From Ascidiaceihabitans sp029251465 (lineage in GTDB: Bacteria > Pseudomonadota > Alphaproteobacteria > Rhodobacterales > Rhodobacteraceae), in assembly GCF_042932805.1 (NCBI RefSeq), contig NZ_CP170633.1, positions 2,356,001 through 2,420,000 on the forward strand: a stretch of 64,000 nt of DNA, in the 5' to 3' direction. The stretch's first letter is position 1. Each line of letters starts with the position of its first letter. Shown piece after piece: positions 8,778 to 16,463 of this stretch. The translations under genes were made by a program, and so were the position numbers. Below the pieces are notes generated by a model, which worked only from the letters and a program-made list of their open reading frames with translations, had not been told where the DNA came from and did no database searches.

Positions 8778-9188
8778 CTAATCCGGGAACGCCGCGTGTG
8801 CGCAGACTTGCTCTAGATTCGACGCCCACAACGGCTGCTCTGCGGTGAAAATTCTAACCCTTTCGGCGACGTCAACTGGTGCGCTCAGTGATCCCGCCGG
8901 AACGATCATCTTGGTTGCGTCGCCATTTATCCACGGAACGCCAGACCCGCAGACTTGGCAAAACGACTTGGAAATGTCCCGTTCGGGGATCTGGTATTTG
9001 ACGATTTTGTCAACGCCCCCGCACCAGTCAAAACCGTTGATATCCACGAACAAGTTGGACGCAAATGCTGATCCGGTGATTTGGCGGCACTGATCACAGC
9101 TGCACAAAAACAGCTTTTCGAAGGTGTTGATTACCTCGAATGACACCGCGCCGCACAGGCAGTTGCCTTTGATTTTCTTCATAATCAC
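8778..9188 (-). CDS. GFA-type (glutathione-dependent formaldehyde-activating) family protein
   Basis: This 136-residue protein belongs to the GFA/CENP-V-like zinc fold. The zinc-site cysteines are visible as GNCLCGAV, CSCDQCRQ and CQVCGSGVPW. Members are often annotated as S-(hydroxymethyl)glutathione synthase-like, but many have other roles, so formaldehyde activity is only a possibility. It is the last gene of a five-gene operon and overlaps the nitronate monooxygenase gene by 4 bp (ATGA). A close paralogue, about two thirds identical by eye, lies at 14979-15407 on the other strand. Confidence 0.85.
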   Translation of the reverse strand: MIMKKIKGNCLCGAVSFEVINTFEKLFLCSCDQCRQITGSAFASNLFVDINGFDWCGGVDKIVKYQIPERDISKSFCQVCGSGVPWINGDATKMIVPAGSLSAPVDVAERVRIFTAEQPLWASNLEQVCAHAAFPD

Positions 9189-10165
9189 GATCCTTTTTTA
9201 TTTGGCGCAACAAGCCTGCTGATGCGCTGCATTTGATCTTCGGCCTGCGTTATCATTCGGTGCAGGATGTTTTGCGCAGGCTCGATTTTCCGAATAAAAT
9301 CAGCCGCTTCTCCGACAATCACCGGGGCGATATCTACGTCATCCAGACCCCGAGCAGCCTCAAAACGGATTTGTTCCTCGGCAAGGTTTTGCCTCAGGCC
9401 GCCAATGTTTTCGCGCCATTGATGGGTAAAGGAATTGCCCATCGTACGCAGGTTCCAGTCGGATGGCCAATCCAAGCCACGCGCCATGTCAAAGACGCAA
9501 CTGCGCTCGGTGTCGTCACCGCTGCCACGAACCGCCGCTTGTTTGGCGTTGTCGCTGGCCAGGGATTCGTCACTGGCAAAATAGCCGGTTCCACACAACA
9601 CGCCTGACGCCCCAAGGGCCAGCGCCGCCGCTAATCCACGGCCATCTGCAATGCCGCCTGCCGCGATGACCGGTATGTTCTGCGCGATGTCGACGACCGC
9701 AGGAACGAGAGGTAATGTGGCTCTGGTGCCGCCGTGCCCGCCCGCCTCGGTGCCCTGCGCCACAATGGCATCGACGCCAGCGTCCACCGCTGTGCGGGCT
9801 TGATCCAGAGTTTGCACCTGAACGATGATTTTAGTTTGCGCAGCCCTGACTTTCGCAAGAAACGGTTGAAAATCACCGAACGAGAGCATCAGCGCCGCGG
9901 GGCCACGATCAAGGGCCAAATCCAACAAATGTGGCTGACGCGCCAAGGACCACGTGACAAAGCCCACGCCGACCCGCGCATTTCCCGCAGCATCGAATTC
10001 GCGGACGAGCCAATCGGCGTCGCCGTAGCCACCACCGATCAAACCCAAACCACCTGCCCGACTGACTGCGGCGGCAAGCGCGCCGCCACTGACACCGGCC
10101 ATCGGTGCCAAAAGAACAGGGTGCTCGATGTTGAACAGGTCACAAACAGGCGTGCGAATGGCCAT
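9185..10165 (-). CDS. Nitronate monooxygenase / 2-nitropropane dioxygenase family FMN enzyme
   Basis: This 326-residue TIM-barrel flavoenzyme has the family opening TPVCDLFNIEHPVLLAPMAG, a GGHGGTRATLPLVPAVVD motif that includes the usual catalytic histidine region, and AAGGIADGRGLAAALALGA for FMN phosphate binding. The family oxidises alkyl nitronates such as propionate-3-nitronate to carbonyl compounds and nitrite. The ATG at 10165 gives a canonical N-terminus; a TTG nine bases earlier overlaps the tautomerase stop and is an alternative. Its place between tautomerase and GFA genes suggests removal of toxic electrophiles, which is an inference. Confidence 0.85.
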   Translation of the reverse strand: MAIRTPVCDLFNIEHPVLLAPMAGVSGGALAAAVSRAGGLGLIGGGYGDADWLVREFDAAGNARVGVGFVTWSLARQPHLLDLALDRGPAALMLSFGDFQPFLAKVRAAQTKIIVQVQTLDQARTAVDAGVDAIVAQGTEAGGHGGTRATLPLVPAVVDIAQNIPVIAAGGIADGRGLAAALALGASGVLCGTGYFASDESLASDNAKQAAVRGSGDDTERSCVFDMARGLDWPSDWNLRTMGNSFTHQWRENIGGLRQNLAEEQIRFEAARGLDDVDIAPVIVGEAADFIRKIEPAQNILHRMITQAEDQMQRISRLVAPNKKGS

Positions 10166-10170
10166 TTTGC

Positions 10171-10377
10171 TCAACGCGCCATTTCGCGTCTGTACTGTTC
10201 AACCGGCAAGCCACCAATCCCCCAATCCTCAAGCGCGACCTCGTCGATGACGACAAAAGTTGTCGCAGGAGCTTTGTCCAGAACCCGGACCAGCAGGTCG
10301 GTAACGCCGCTGATCAACGCGGCTTTCTGCGCAGGTGTGACGCCCTCGCGGGTCACCTTGATGTTCACATAAGGCAT
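10171..10377 (-). CDS. 4-oxalocrotonate tautomerase family protein
   Basis: This 68-residue protein begins Met-Pro-Tyr-Val-Asn-Ile. After removal of Met it exposes the catalytic amino-terminal proline of the tautomerase superfamily. KAALISGVTDLLVRVL is the standard helix after the first strand. The start at 10377 is set by the Met-Pro rule and a GAGAGGAA ribosome binding site. Such small enzymes form oligomers and tautomerise 2-hydroxymuconate-type or related keto-enol substrates. Its substrate here is unknown. Confidence 0.85.
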   Translation of the reverse strand: MPYVNIKVTREGVTPAQKAALISGVTDLLVRVLDKAPATTFVVIDEVALEDWGIGGLPVEQYRREMAR

Positions 10378-10388
10378 ATCAGTTCCTC

Positions 10389-10763
10389 TCAGCTTTCGCG
10401 TTCTGTCATGTGGAAAATCTTGGCCATGATCTTCCATTCACCATCGGTGCGCACAATCGTCAGAAAGTCGATGAAATCTTTTGTGCCGATGGAACACCGC
10501 AAGCGGGCAAAGGCGGTGTTTTGGCCTGCGAATTGTATCGCCTCGATCACGTCGCGTCTCGGTTCATCGCGTGATGCTGGCGATACGCGCTGTGCCACCA
10601 CCGGAAAATATTCATCCATCGTGCGGTACAACAGCGGCGTTTCATCCGCAGTTGCATAGATCGCTTTGGGGTGAAACACGCGCCCCAGCAATTCGATGTC
10701 AGCGTGGTAAAGACCATCGAAATAGGTCGCAACCACGCTGGTCACTGCGGCAAATCCAGTCAT
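10389..10763 (-). CDS. NTF2-like / lumazine-binding-like small protein
   Basis: This 124-residue protein has the cone-shaped NTF2/SnoaL-like pattern: the N-terminal helix VATYFDGLYHADIELLGRVF, then FHPKAIYATADETPLLYRT, and a C-terminal sheet ending DGEWKIMAKIFHM. This arrangement is typical of the putative lumazine-binding (Lumazine_bd_2) group. The function is unknown. It overlaps the glutathione S-transferase gene by 4 bp and precedes the tautomerase by 11 bp, so it belongs to the same transcript. Confidence 0.7.
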   Translation of the reverse strand: MTGFAAVTSVVATYFDGLYHADIELLGRVFHPKAIYATADETPLLYRTMDEYFPVVAQRVSPASRDEPRRDVIEAIQFAGQNTAFARLRCSIGTKDFIDFLTIVRTDGEWKIMAKIFHMTERES

Positions 10764-11383
10764 GCCGGTTGCTCCATAAGGCCCTCGGCGACCATCGCTT
10801 TGACAACAGCAGGACGTACGGCGATGCGTGCAACATAGCTTTGGGTTTTTGGATACGCGGCAAGGCTTACGCCAACAAAACCCGCCCAGTTAAGCACCAC
10901 AAACGCATAGGCGTCCGCGACGGTGAACGTGTCACCCAAAAGAAAGGCGCGGCCGTCAGCGAGACTTTGTTCGATGTATGCGGCGCGACGTCCAACGCGC
11001 GCTTCGGCCCTTTGCCGTGCATCGCCAACAAGCTCGGTACCTGAAAAAAACGGGCCAAAGGATTTGTGCAATTCAGACGATACAAAGTTGAGAGCTTCCT
11101 GAAGCCGCGTGCGCGCCAGCGTGCCATTTGCGGGCGCAAGTCCGGCGTCAGGTGACTGATCCGCCAGATATTGCAGCACGGCAGCGTTTTCCGTGATGAT
11201 ATCGCCGTCGTCGGTGATCAGGGCCGGAACATAGCCATTCGGGCTGATCTTAAGGAAATTGTCGCCCGCTTCGGTCTTGCCCGCATTGGTGTCTGTCTTG
11301 TCCAGTTCGAACGCGATGCCGAGTTCGTTCAGGATGATGTGGGATGCCATTGAGCACGCGCCAGGTTTGTAGTGAAGTTTCAT
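10760..11383 (-). CDS. gstA: Glutathione S-transferase, Beta-class-like
   Basis: This 207-residue protein has the N-terminal thioredoxin-fold G-site MKLHYKPGACSMASH, nearly the same as Escherichia coli GstA with Cys10 and the following Ser/His. It also has SPNGYVPALITDDGDIITEN with the conserved cis-proline and the acidic-Glu/Asn glutathione contacts, and the C-terminal helical domain with FLLGDTFTVADAYAF. It conjugates glutathione to electrophiles in the cytosol. It is the first gene of the operon running to 8778 and diverges from a LysR gene. Confidence 0.9.
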   Translation of the reverse strand: MKLHYKPGACSMASHIILNELGIAFELDKTDTNAGKTEAGDNFLKISPNGYVPALITDDGDIITENAAVLQYLADQSPDAGLAPANGTLARTRLQEALNFVSSELHKSFGPFFSGTELVGDARQRAEARVGRRAAYIEQSLADGRAFLLGDTFTVADAYAFVVLNWAGFVGVSLAAYPKTQSYVARIAVRPAVVKAMVAEGLMEQPA

Positions 11384-11453
11384 GGAAGGTTCCCGTTTCT
11401 AAGGTTTCGCTATGGGTCTTAGGGATCGCTACCAAGAGATTTGCCGCAATAAT

Positions 11454-11466
11454 AATATTGAATATT
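11454..11466. promoter_or_regulatory. Palindrome AATATT-G-AATATT between gstA operon and LysR gene
   Basis: This perfect 6-bp inverted repeat with a one-base centre lies in the 135-bp region between the divergent gst operon and the LysR gene. LysR proteins bind AT-rich dyads (T-N11-A) in such positions, so this is a candidate operator. No binding data are implied. Confidence 0.35.
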
Positions 11467-11518
11467 CAGCTTGATGATCTAAAATACTAATCATTCTAGA
11501 CCAAAGGCGCATTGCGTG

Positions 11519-12391
11519 ATGACATACGAACAATTGGTCGTGCTGCACGCCATCGTCACAGAAGGGACTTTTCGAGGCGCGGCAGTGCGACTGAACAAAT
11601 CCCAATCTGCCATCAGCCACATGTTGAAAAAACTTGAGACCGAGATCGATATCATTCTGCTGTCGCGTCAAGCGTACAGGCCCACCCTAACCCCGCAGGG
11701 TGAGGTGTTTTACCGGCAAGCAACGCGCGTCATGCAGCAGATGAAAAACCTGAATACCGTCGCGAAAAACCTGAACGCCAAGCAGGAACCAGAGGTGCTT
11801 TTGGCCGTGACCGCCACCTTTCCGCTCGCGCCGGTCCTCGACGTCATCGGCACCATCAAGGATGAATTCCCGACCACCCACATCCGTTTGTCACGCGAAA
11901 GCATGGGGGGTCCGATTGAACGACTGCTGCGCGATGACGCCGACATCATCATCGCAACGATGGACGGCGTGCCCGTCGAGCAGGTCGAGGCGTTGGCCTT
12001 TGCGCAGGTCACACTCATGCCCGTCGCCCATCCAGATTTCGAACCCGCAAAAAGTTCGCACATGAAAACAGTCTCGGAAATGCAAAGCTATACCCAAGTG
12101 GTCGTTGCCGACAGCAGCAGTGGCGCGTTCGCGCAGAGCCGGGATTTGCTTCCCGGGGGGCTGCGCTGGACCGTTTCCGACTTTGCCGCAAAAAAGGAAA
12201 TTCTGCTGGCGAAGCTGGGTTGGGGCGGCATTCCTACACATATGATCGAGGATGAATTGGCACGCGGCGAATTGGTCGCTCTTAATGTTGAGGGCTACCA
12301 AAAACGCCAATCGCAGCTGTTTCAAATACGCAAACGCGACAAGGATGTCGGCATTGTTGCACAATCAATCTGGGAACAACTCCGAAGATAG
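11519..12391 (+). CDS. LysR-family transcriptional regulator
   Basis: This 290-residue regulator has an N-terminal winged HTH (ATEG-like VTEGTFRGAAVRLNKSQSAI followed by SHMLKKLE) and a substrate-binding-like domain from about residue 85. A long cofactor-domain C-terminus contains LAKLGWGGIPTHMIEDELARG, typical of LysR members related to the YhjC/AllS branch. A GTG three bases before the ATG is an alternative start. Its divergent position strongly suggests that it regulates the gstA-to-GFA operon. Confidence 0.9.
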   Translation: MTYEQLVVLHAIVTEGTFRGAAVRLNKSQSAISHMLKKLETEIDIILLSRQAYRPTLTPQGEVFYRQATRVMQQMKNLNTVAKNLNAKQEPEVLLAVTATFPLAPVLDVIGTIKDEFPTTHIRLSRESMGGPIERLLRDDADIIIATMDGVPVEQVEALAFAQVTLMPVAHPDFEPAKSSHMKTVSEMQSYTQVVVADSSSGAFAQSRDLLPGGLRWTVSDFAAKKEILLAKLGWGGIPTHMIEDELARGELVALNVEGYQKRQSQLFQIRKRDKDVGIVAQSIWEQLRR

Positions 12392-12525
12392 CCCAGTGCG
12401 CCCGAGGGCCGTGTGCTGCGGATGAAAAGGCGCACAAACGGAACCCTGGCAAGCCGTGCAAAAGGGTCGGCCAAAGCCGGTCTTGCGGTATCAGCCCCCC
12501 GTTCAAATTTTCAAGGCTGACGCAG

Positions 12526-12993
12526 TCACAAACCCAATTCAGAAAGCCCCGGGTGGTCGTCTGGCCTGCGACCTTGCGGCCAATGAAACTTGCGATCAGC
12601 GTTAGAAATAGGCAAGTCGTTGATGCTGGCAAAGCGGGTCTGCATCAGCCCGTTTTCGGCGAATTCCCAGTTTTCATTTCCGTATGAGCGAAACCAGTTG
12701 CCGCTGTCATCGCGCCATTCATAGGCGTAGCGGACGGCGATGCGGTTGTCGCCAAAGGCCCAGAGTTCTTTGATCAGGCGGTAGTCGATCTCGCGAATCC
12801 ATTTTGCTTTCAGGAACGCCTCCGCCTCTTTGCGGTTGCTGACAAAAGTCGCCCGGTTGCGCCATTTTGTGTCGTGCGTATAGGCCATGGCGACTTTGGC
12901 GGCGTCACGTGTGTTCCAGCCGTCTTCGGCAAGACGCACCTTTTGGATCGCGGTGTCGCGGGTGAACGGTGGCAGCGGCGGGCGGTTTTCCAT
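12526..12993 (-). CDS. DUF1348 family (SnoaL/NTF2-like) protein
   Basis: This 155-residue protein has the conserved DUF1348 arrangement: PPFTRDTAIQKVRLAEDGWN, then DTKWRNRATF, KAKWIREIDYRLIKELWAF, and NENWEFAENGLMQTRFASIN near the C-terminus. The family adopts an NTF2-like fold and has no established reaction. It lies 40 bp downstream of the TetR gene on the same strand and is likely co-transcribed and co-regulated with it. Confidence 0.8.
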   Translation of the reverse strand: MENRPPLPPFTRDTAIQKVRLAEDGWNTRDAAKVAMAYTHDTKWRNRATFVSNRKEAEAFLKAKWIREIDYRLIKELWAFGDNRIAVRYAYEWRDDSGNWFRSYGNENWEFAENGLMQTRFASINDLPISNADRKFHWPQGRRPDDHPGLSELGL

Positions 12994-13033
12994 GAAAAAC
13001 TCCTTTGTAAGGGCGAGGTTTAAGGGGCGGCGA

Positions 13034-13612
13034 TCAGCCCTTGGCAGCGATCAATGCAGCGGTGTGCGCCGACGCAGCAATCGTGTTCGCGATGTCGGGG
13101 TTTGATACGGCGCGCGATAACGTCAACCCACCGATCAGCGTGCTCAGCATTGCCCAAGCGCGTGTGCGGCGGGTCTCATCTGTGTCCCCGCCCAAGCCGT
13201 TCGCAATCAAGTCGACAACTTTGTTCATCTTCACCTCGTAGGCCAAATGCACGTCGGGGTCGGCCCGCGCAACTTCGGGCGACAGGGTTGTCATGGCACA
13301 CCCACAAGCAAGATCATTGCGGTGCGCCTCGCCCAGATAATAATCCGCAAAGGCACGAACCCAATCCGGTCCAAACTCTGTTTGAAAATTCGGAATGCTA
13401 ACAATCACCTCATCCAGACCAGAGGCAAGCACTGCTTCAAACGCTCCATCCTTTGATCCGAAATGCGCATAAAACGCACCCGAGGTGACGCCCGCAGCCT
13501 TTGCAATACCGTCAACGCCCGTTCCCGCATAACCACTGCTTCTAAAGCTTTGGCTGGCCGCATCCAGAATGCGCGCACGGGTTTGTTCTTTCTTCGTCGG
13601 CAACAGCGCCAT
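13034..13612 (-). CDS. TetR-family transcriptional regulator
   Basis: This 192-residue repressor has an N-terminal HTH (ARILDAASQSFRSSGYAGTG, then VDGIAKAAGVTSGAFYAHFG, about residues 12-55). The ligand-binding domain contains CGCAMTTLSPEVARADP, as in many TetR regulators of reactive-compound genes. The ATG at 13612 follows AAAGGACGG; a TTG 15 bases earlier is unlikely. Three copies of an operator-like dyad lie just upstream (13634-13706). The regulator probably represses itself with the DUF1348 gene, and perhaps the divergent genes at 13757 onwards. Confidence 0.9.
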   Translation of the reverse strand: MALLPTKKEQTRARILDAASQSFRSSGYAGTGVDGIAKAAGVTSGAFYAHFGSKDGAFEAVLASGLDEVIVSIPNFQTEFGPDWVRAFADYYLGEAHRNDLACGCAMTTLSPEVARADPDVHLAYEVKMNKVVDLIANGLGGDTDETRRTRAWAMLSTLIGGLTLSRAVSNPDIANTIAASAHTAALIAAKG

Positions 13613-13633
13613 CAACCGTCCTTTCAAATATTT

Positions 13634-13706
13634 TATAGCGATCGTTATTTTTATCTTGACGATATAACGACCGCTATATAAACGAATTATAGTGATCGTT
13701 ATATAT
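13634..13706. promoter_or_regulatory. Three copies of a TetR-type operator (TATAGYGRTCGTTATA)
   Basis: TATAGCGATCGTTAT occurs at 13634-13648. ATATAACGACCGCTATATA at 13662-13680 is the same site in reverse orientation. TATAGTGATCGTTATATAT occurs at 13688-13706. All three share a dyad centred on CG(A/G)TCG with TATA flanks, and centre-to-centre distances are about 26-30 bp. The array fills the space directly upstream of the TetR start codon and reaches toward the divergent ORF, so autoregulation is the natural reading. Confidence 0.7.
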
Positions 13707-13756
13707 CATAAAACACCACACTGCAACCGGGTGTTGCTGCACCACAGGAGACCCAA

Positions 13757-14044
13757 ATGAAACATCGGATAGAACTGCAAATCTCTGCGCACTTCGGCAC
13801 CGCGCCGTGGCTGGCACTGGGCAAGCAGATCGCACGGCACATTCTATGTCGGCGGCACAGCGCAGGAAAAACCGCCGTTTCGTATCGCCGTCACGACACC
13901 GCAGGGCGCATCGTTGGCCCCTACGCAAACCGGCTGAACCACTGGGCCATGCTCTACGAGGTCACAGATGGCGGCCGGATCTGGGCAGGACAAATTTTCC
14001 GCCTTGGTGACATCCAAAACGCGGTGGATATCGCGGCCGCCTAA
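13757..14044 (+). CDS. Hypothetical protein (95 aa), reading frame uncertain
   Basis: This is an uninterrupted 95-codon frame starting at an ATG preceded by CAGGAGACCCAA, a good ribosome binding site. The first 20 residues and the last 30 (YEVTDGGRIWAGQIFRLGD) look protein-like, but the middle is rich in His, Arg and Cys. Another frame across 13830-13930 gives the more plausible GTFYVGGTAQEKPPF-like sequence, so a pair of compensating frameshifts or gene decay is possible. No family is recognised. It is divergent from the TetR gene and may share its operators. Confidence 0.4.
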   Translation: MKHRIELQISAHFGTAPWLALGKQIARHILCRRHSAGKTAVSYRRHDTAGRIVGPYANRLNHWAMLYEVTDGGRIWAGQIFRLGDIQNAVDIAAA

Positions 14045-14170
14045 ACCACACGACACCGACAATATCGCAACCAAAACCAGCTGTTGGCCCTCATTTGCGG
14101 GCCAGCGGACGGGTGCCTGCATCCAACCGAAATCGATACGTTCCACTCAACTTTTCCAAAGGAAAACAAC

Positions 14171-14656
14171 ATGATCCGTTTCTCACTCGTCGCACTGGCC
14201 TTCGCGTCCGGTCTTTCTATTTCTGGCGTCTCTAGCGCGTCTGCAGCCCCTGCTGTCTGCGCACCTATCGGCGGTGTCGCAATCCCGAATTTCTTCGCAG
14301 AAGGCGAAGGCAACCCCATCATCATCTCGGCGGCACTGACCGGCACCGTGCAAAACGCTGCGGGCAAAATCACCGCGCAGCGTGAAACAGCCACCGGTCT
14401 CGAAATGGACATGGAACACTACTTTGGCCGTGATGATGGCGGCGCGTTCCAAACCAAAGATCTCGGGATTTTGACAGCAGTGCCCGGCAAACCCGGTCGT
14501 TTTATGATCGAAATCACTTACGACATCCAAGACGGCACCGCACGCGGCACCATGCAAGGCGCGCACGGAACCTTCAACAGCTACGGCCTCGTTGATTTGC
14601 GCGATCCAAACAACATGCAAGGCCTGGTCCGCTACACCGGCGAAGTTTGCCAATAA
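14171..14656 (+). CDS. Secreted protein of unknown function (161 aa)
   Basis: This protein starts MIRFSLVALAFASG and has a clear signal peptide with a cleavage site near SSASAAP (about residue 25). The mature part has two cysteines, one near its start (VCAPIGG) and one two residues from the C-terminus (EVCQ), which could form a disulphide. Its regular alternating pattern suggests a small beta-sandwich. The ATG at 14171 has AAAGGAAAAC upstream. I do not recognise the family. It is followed after 94 bp by the glyoxalase remnant. Confidence 0.65.
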   Translation: MIRFSLVALAFASGLSISGVSSASAAPAVCAPIGGVAIPNFFAEGEGNPIIISAALTGTVQNAAGKITAQRETATGLEMDMEHYFGRDDGGAFQTKDLGILTAVPGKPGRFMIEITYDIQDGTARGTMQGAHGTFNSYGLVDLRDPNNMQGLVRYTGEVCQ

Positions 14657-14750
14657 ACACCGCCCAGATGACCCGCCGACAAGCCGCTTAATACGCGCGC
14701 CACGATACGGCTTGTCGGCCCCTTCCCTCGCTCTCGCAAGGACATTTCGA

Positions 14751-14937
14751 ATGACCGAACACAACAACTTTGCCACGCGTATTCTGTACACGATGCTCCG
14801 CGTCGGCGACCTTGACCGTTCCATCGCCTTTGACACCGACGCGTTGGGCATGACCGAAATCCGGCGAAAAAGAAGTCATCGCATTTCTGAGCGATCCCGA
14901 CGGATACAGTATCGAGCTGATCGAAGCGGCCAAATAG
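14751..14937 (+). pseudogene. gloA: Glyoxalase I remnant with internal out-of-frame deletion
   Basis: The first 40 codons encode the glyoxalase I N-terminus (ILYTMLRVGDLDRSIAFDTD then ALGMTEIRRK). In the +1 frame from about 14863 the sequence continues as the family C-terminus (EKEVIAFLSDPDGYSIELIE), closed by TAG at 14935. About 65-70 residues of the middle are missing compared with ordinary lactoylglutathione lyases of about 130-140 residues, and the two ends are out of frame. The usual metal histidine of LHTMLRV is replaced by tyrosine. It should be non-functional; a complete gloA is present at 19880-20308. Confidence 0.85.
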
Positions 14938-14978
14938 CGCGTCAAAACAAACAGCCTAAAGCATGATGAAAGGCACAG

Positions 14979-15407
14979 ATGATGACTAATTCTGACAACT
15001 CACCGCTCCGGAACATCAAAGGCGGTTGCCTGTGCGGCGCGGTTACATTCGTGGTAGATAACGCATTCGAAAAGCTGTTTTTGTGCAGCTGTGATCAGTG
15101 CCGCCAAATCACCGGATCAGCGTTTGCATCCAACCTGTTTGTGCGCATTGACGGGTTCGATTGGCTGGACGGCTTCGACGACATCGCCAACTACCAAGTG
15201 CCCGGGCGCGATATTTCCAAAGCGTTCTGTCGCACCTGCGGGTCGGGCGTGCCTTGGAAAAATAGTGACGCAACCAAAATGGTTGTCCCGGCCGGATCCC
15301 TGAACGCACCACTAAATGTTGCCGAGCGGTTCAGAATATTCGCGTCAGAACGACCCGATTGGGCATCAGATCTTGAGCAAATCTCTTTACACGCGACGCT
15401 CCCCTAG
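14979..15407 (+). CDS. GFA-type family protein, paralogue of the gene at 8778
   Basis: This 142-residue zinc-fold protein has cysteine motifs GGCLCGAV, CSCDQCRQITG and CRTCGSGVPW. It shares long identical stretches with the protein encoded at 8778-9188, including EKLFLCSCDQCRQITGSAF, so the two are recent paralogues. Two adjacent ATG codons (14979 and 14982) are possible starts. A role in glutathione-linked aldehyde handling is plausible but unproven. It directly follows the glyoxalase I remnant. Confidence 0.85.
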   Translation: MMTNSDNSPLRNIKGGCLCGAVTFVVDNAFEKLFLCSCDQCRQITGSAFASNLFVRIDGFDWLDGFDDIANYQVPGRDISKAFCRTCGSGVPWKNSDATKMVVPAGSLNAPLNVAERFRIFASERPDWASDLEQISLHATLP

Positions 15408-15464
15408 GGTCTAGAGTGTCAGGCAAAACGACCCCTGCCAACATCGCACACGATTGGGAAAATC

Positions 15465-15797
15465 ATGATAACCTGCCACGTGACCTACAAAATCGACCCC
15501 GCCAAGACCGCAGATTTCGAGACCTACGCAAAGGCGTGGATCCCTCTGGTCGCGCGATTTGGTGGTACGCATCACGGATATTTCCTGCCGCATGAGGGGC
15601 CAAATGATCTCGCGTTTGCGGCATTTTCATTTCCGTCTTTGGCAGCTTACGAAGTTTACCGGACAAAAAGCGCTGCCGACCCCGATTGCAAAGCCGCATA
15701 TGATTTTGCCGTGAAAACCAAATGCATCCTGCGCTACGACCGACACTTTCTACGACCCGTTCTGGATGGCGATTTGTCGGGCATCCGCAGCCAATAA
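15465..15797 (+). CDS. NIPSNAP family protein
   Basis: This 110-residue protein follows the NIPSNAP/dimeric alpha-beta barrel pattern: a beta strand TCHVTYKIDP, a helix ADFETYAKAWIPLVARFGGT, HHGYFLPHEGPND, and a second helix AAYEVYRTKSAADPDC. Members form dimers and are of uncertain function. The start at 15465 is the only well-placed ATG. It is 57 bp downstream of the GFA gene on the same strand. Confidence 0.8.
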   Translation: MITCHVTYKIDPAKTADFETYAKAWIPLVARFGGTHHGYFLPHEGPNDLAFAAFSFPSLAAYEVYRTKSAADPDCKAAYDFAVKTKCILRYDRHFLRPVLDGDLSGIRSQ

Positions 15798-15986
15798 AAA
15801 TTGCGCCACGGCTGCGGTTTCGCGTGTCACGCTGTCCATCGACGCCAAATTAGTGTCGTGGATGTGACCCCAAAGTCAGCGGGCCTTGGGGGACTTCGTT
15901 TGCCCGCAATCCGCGAACGCACCACATTGTTCACGCGCCGCAAAAGCCGATTTCACCGACTGGGTGCAAGGCCGACAATCATCCGC

Positions 15987-16463
15987 TCAAACTCGCACCC
16001 ACTCCCCCGCAATGCACCGCGGCTCTTGGGTTCTGATCTCGGTTTGTGTGTTCAGGCGCCAGTCGTTCCCGTCAAATGAAGGGAAAAACGTGTCGGCGTC
16101 CTCGACGTCCAGATTGACTTCGGTCAGGCACAAACGGTCGGCCATGGGCAGCATCGCGCCGTAAATCCCTGCCCCGCCGACGCCGTAAATCCGGTGATAG
16201 CCCAGCGATGTCGCGAGCGTTATCGCCTCGTCTATCGATCCCACGCAATGCTCGGCCGCGCAGCCTTTGGACGTCACAACAATGTTCAAACGGTTCTTGA
16301 GCGGCGCTGTCGGCAGGCTGTCCCACGTGTTGCGCCCCATGATGATCGCGCCGCCCATGGTTTCGCGCATGAAGTATTTCAAATCCTCTGGCAGGTGCCA
16401 CGGCATGTCGCCGTTTTTGCCAATCACATTCCCACGCGCACGCGCCACAATCAGCGTAATCAT
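15987..16463 (-). CDS. folA: Dihydrofolate reductase
   Basis: This 158-residue enzyme reduces dihydrofolate to tetrahydrofolate with NADPH. It shows the family opening LIVARARGNVIGKNGDMPWHLPEDLKYF, including the Met20-loop equivalent and an acidic active-site residue in the EDLKYF helix. It also has MGRNTWDSLP for cofactor binding and IYGVGGAGIYGAMLP. The start overlaps the thyA stop codon by 4 bp, so both enzymes of the thymidylate cycle are made from one transcript. Confidence 0.95.
   Translation of the reverse strand: MITLIVARARGNVIGKNGDMPWHLPEDLKYFMRETMGGAIIMGRNTWDSLPTAPLKNRLNIVVTSKGCAAEHCVGSIDEAITLATSLGYHRIYGVGGAGIYGAMLPMADRLCLTEVNLDVEDADTFFPSFDGNDWRLNTQTEIRTQEPRCIAGEWVRV

Noticed and set aside
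13641..13705. Inverted repeats as a recombination site
   Set aside because: The dyads match each other as operator copies beside a TetR gene, which explains them better.
15798..15986. Possible gene between the NIPSNAP and folA genes
   Set aside because: The open frames (15801-16079 and 15886-16164) overlap folA, have no ribosome binding site and look like shadows.
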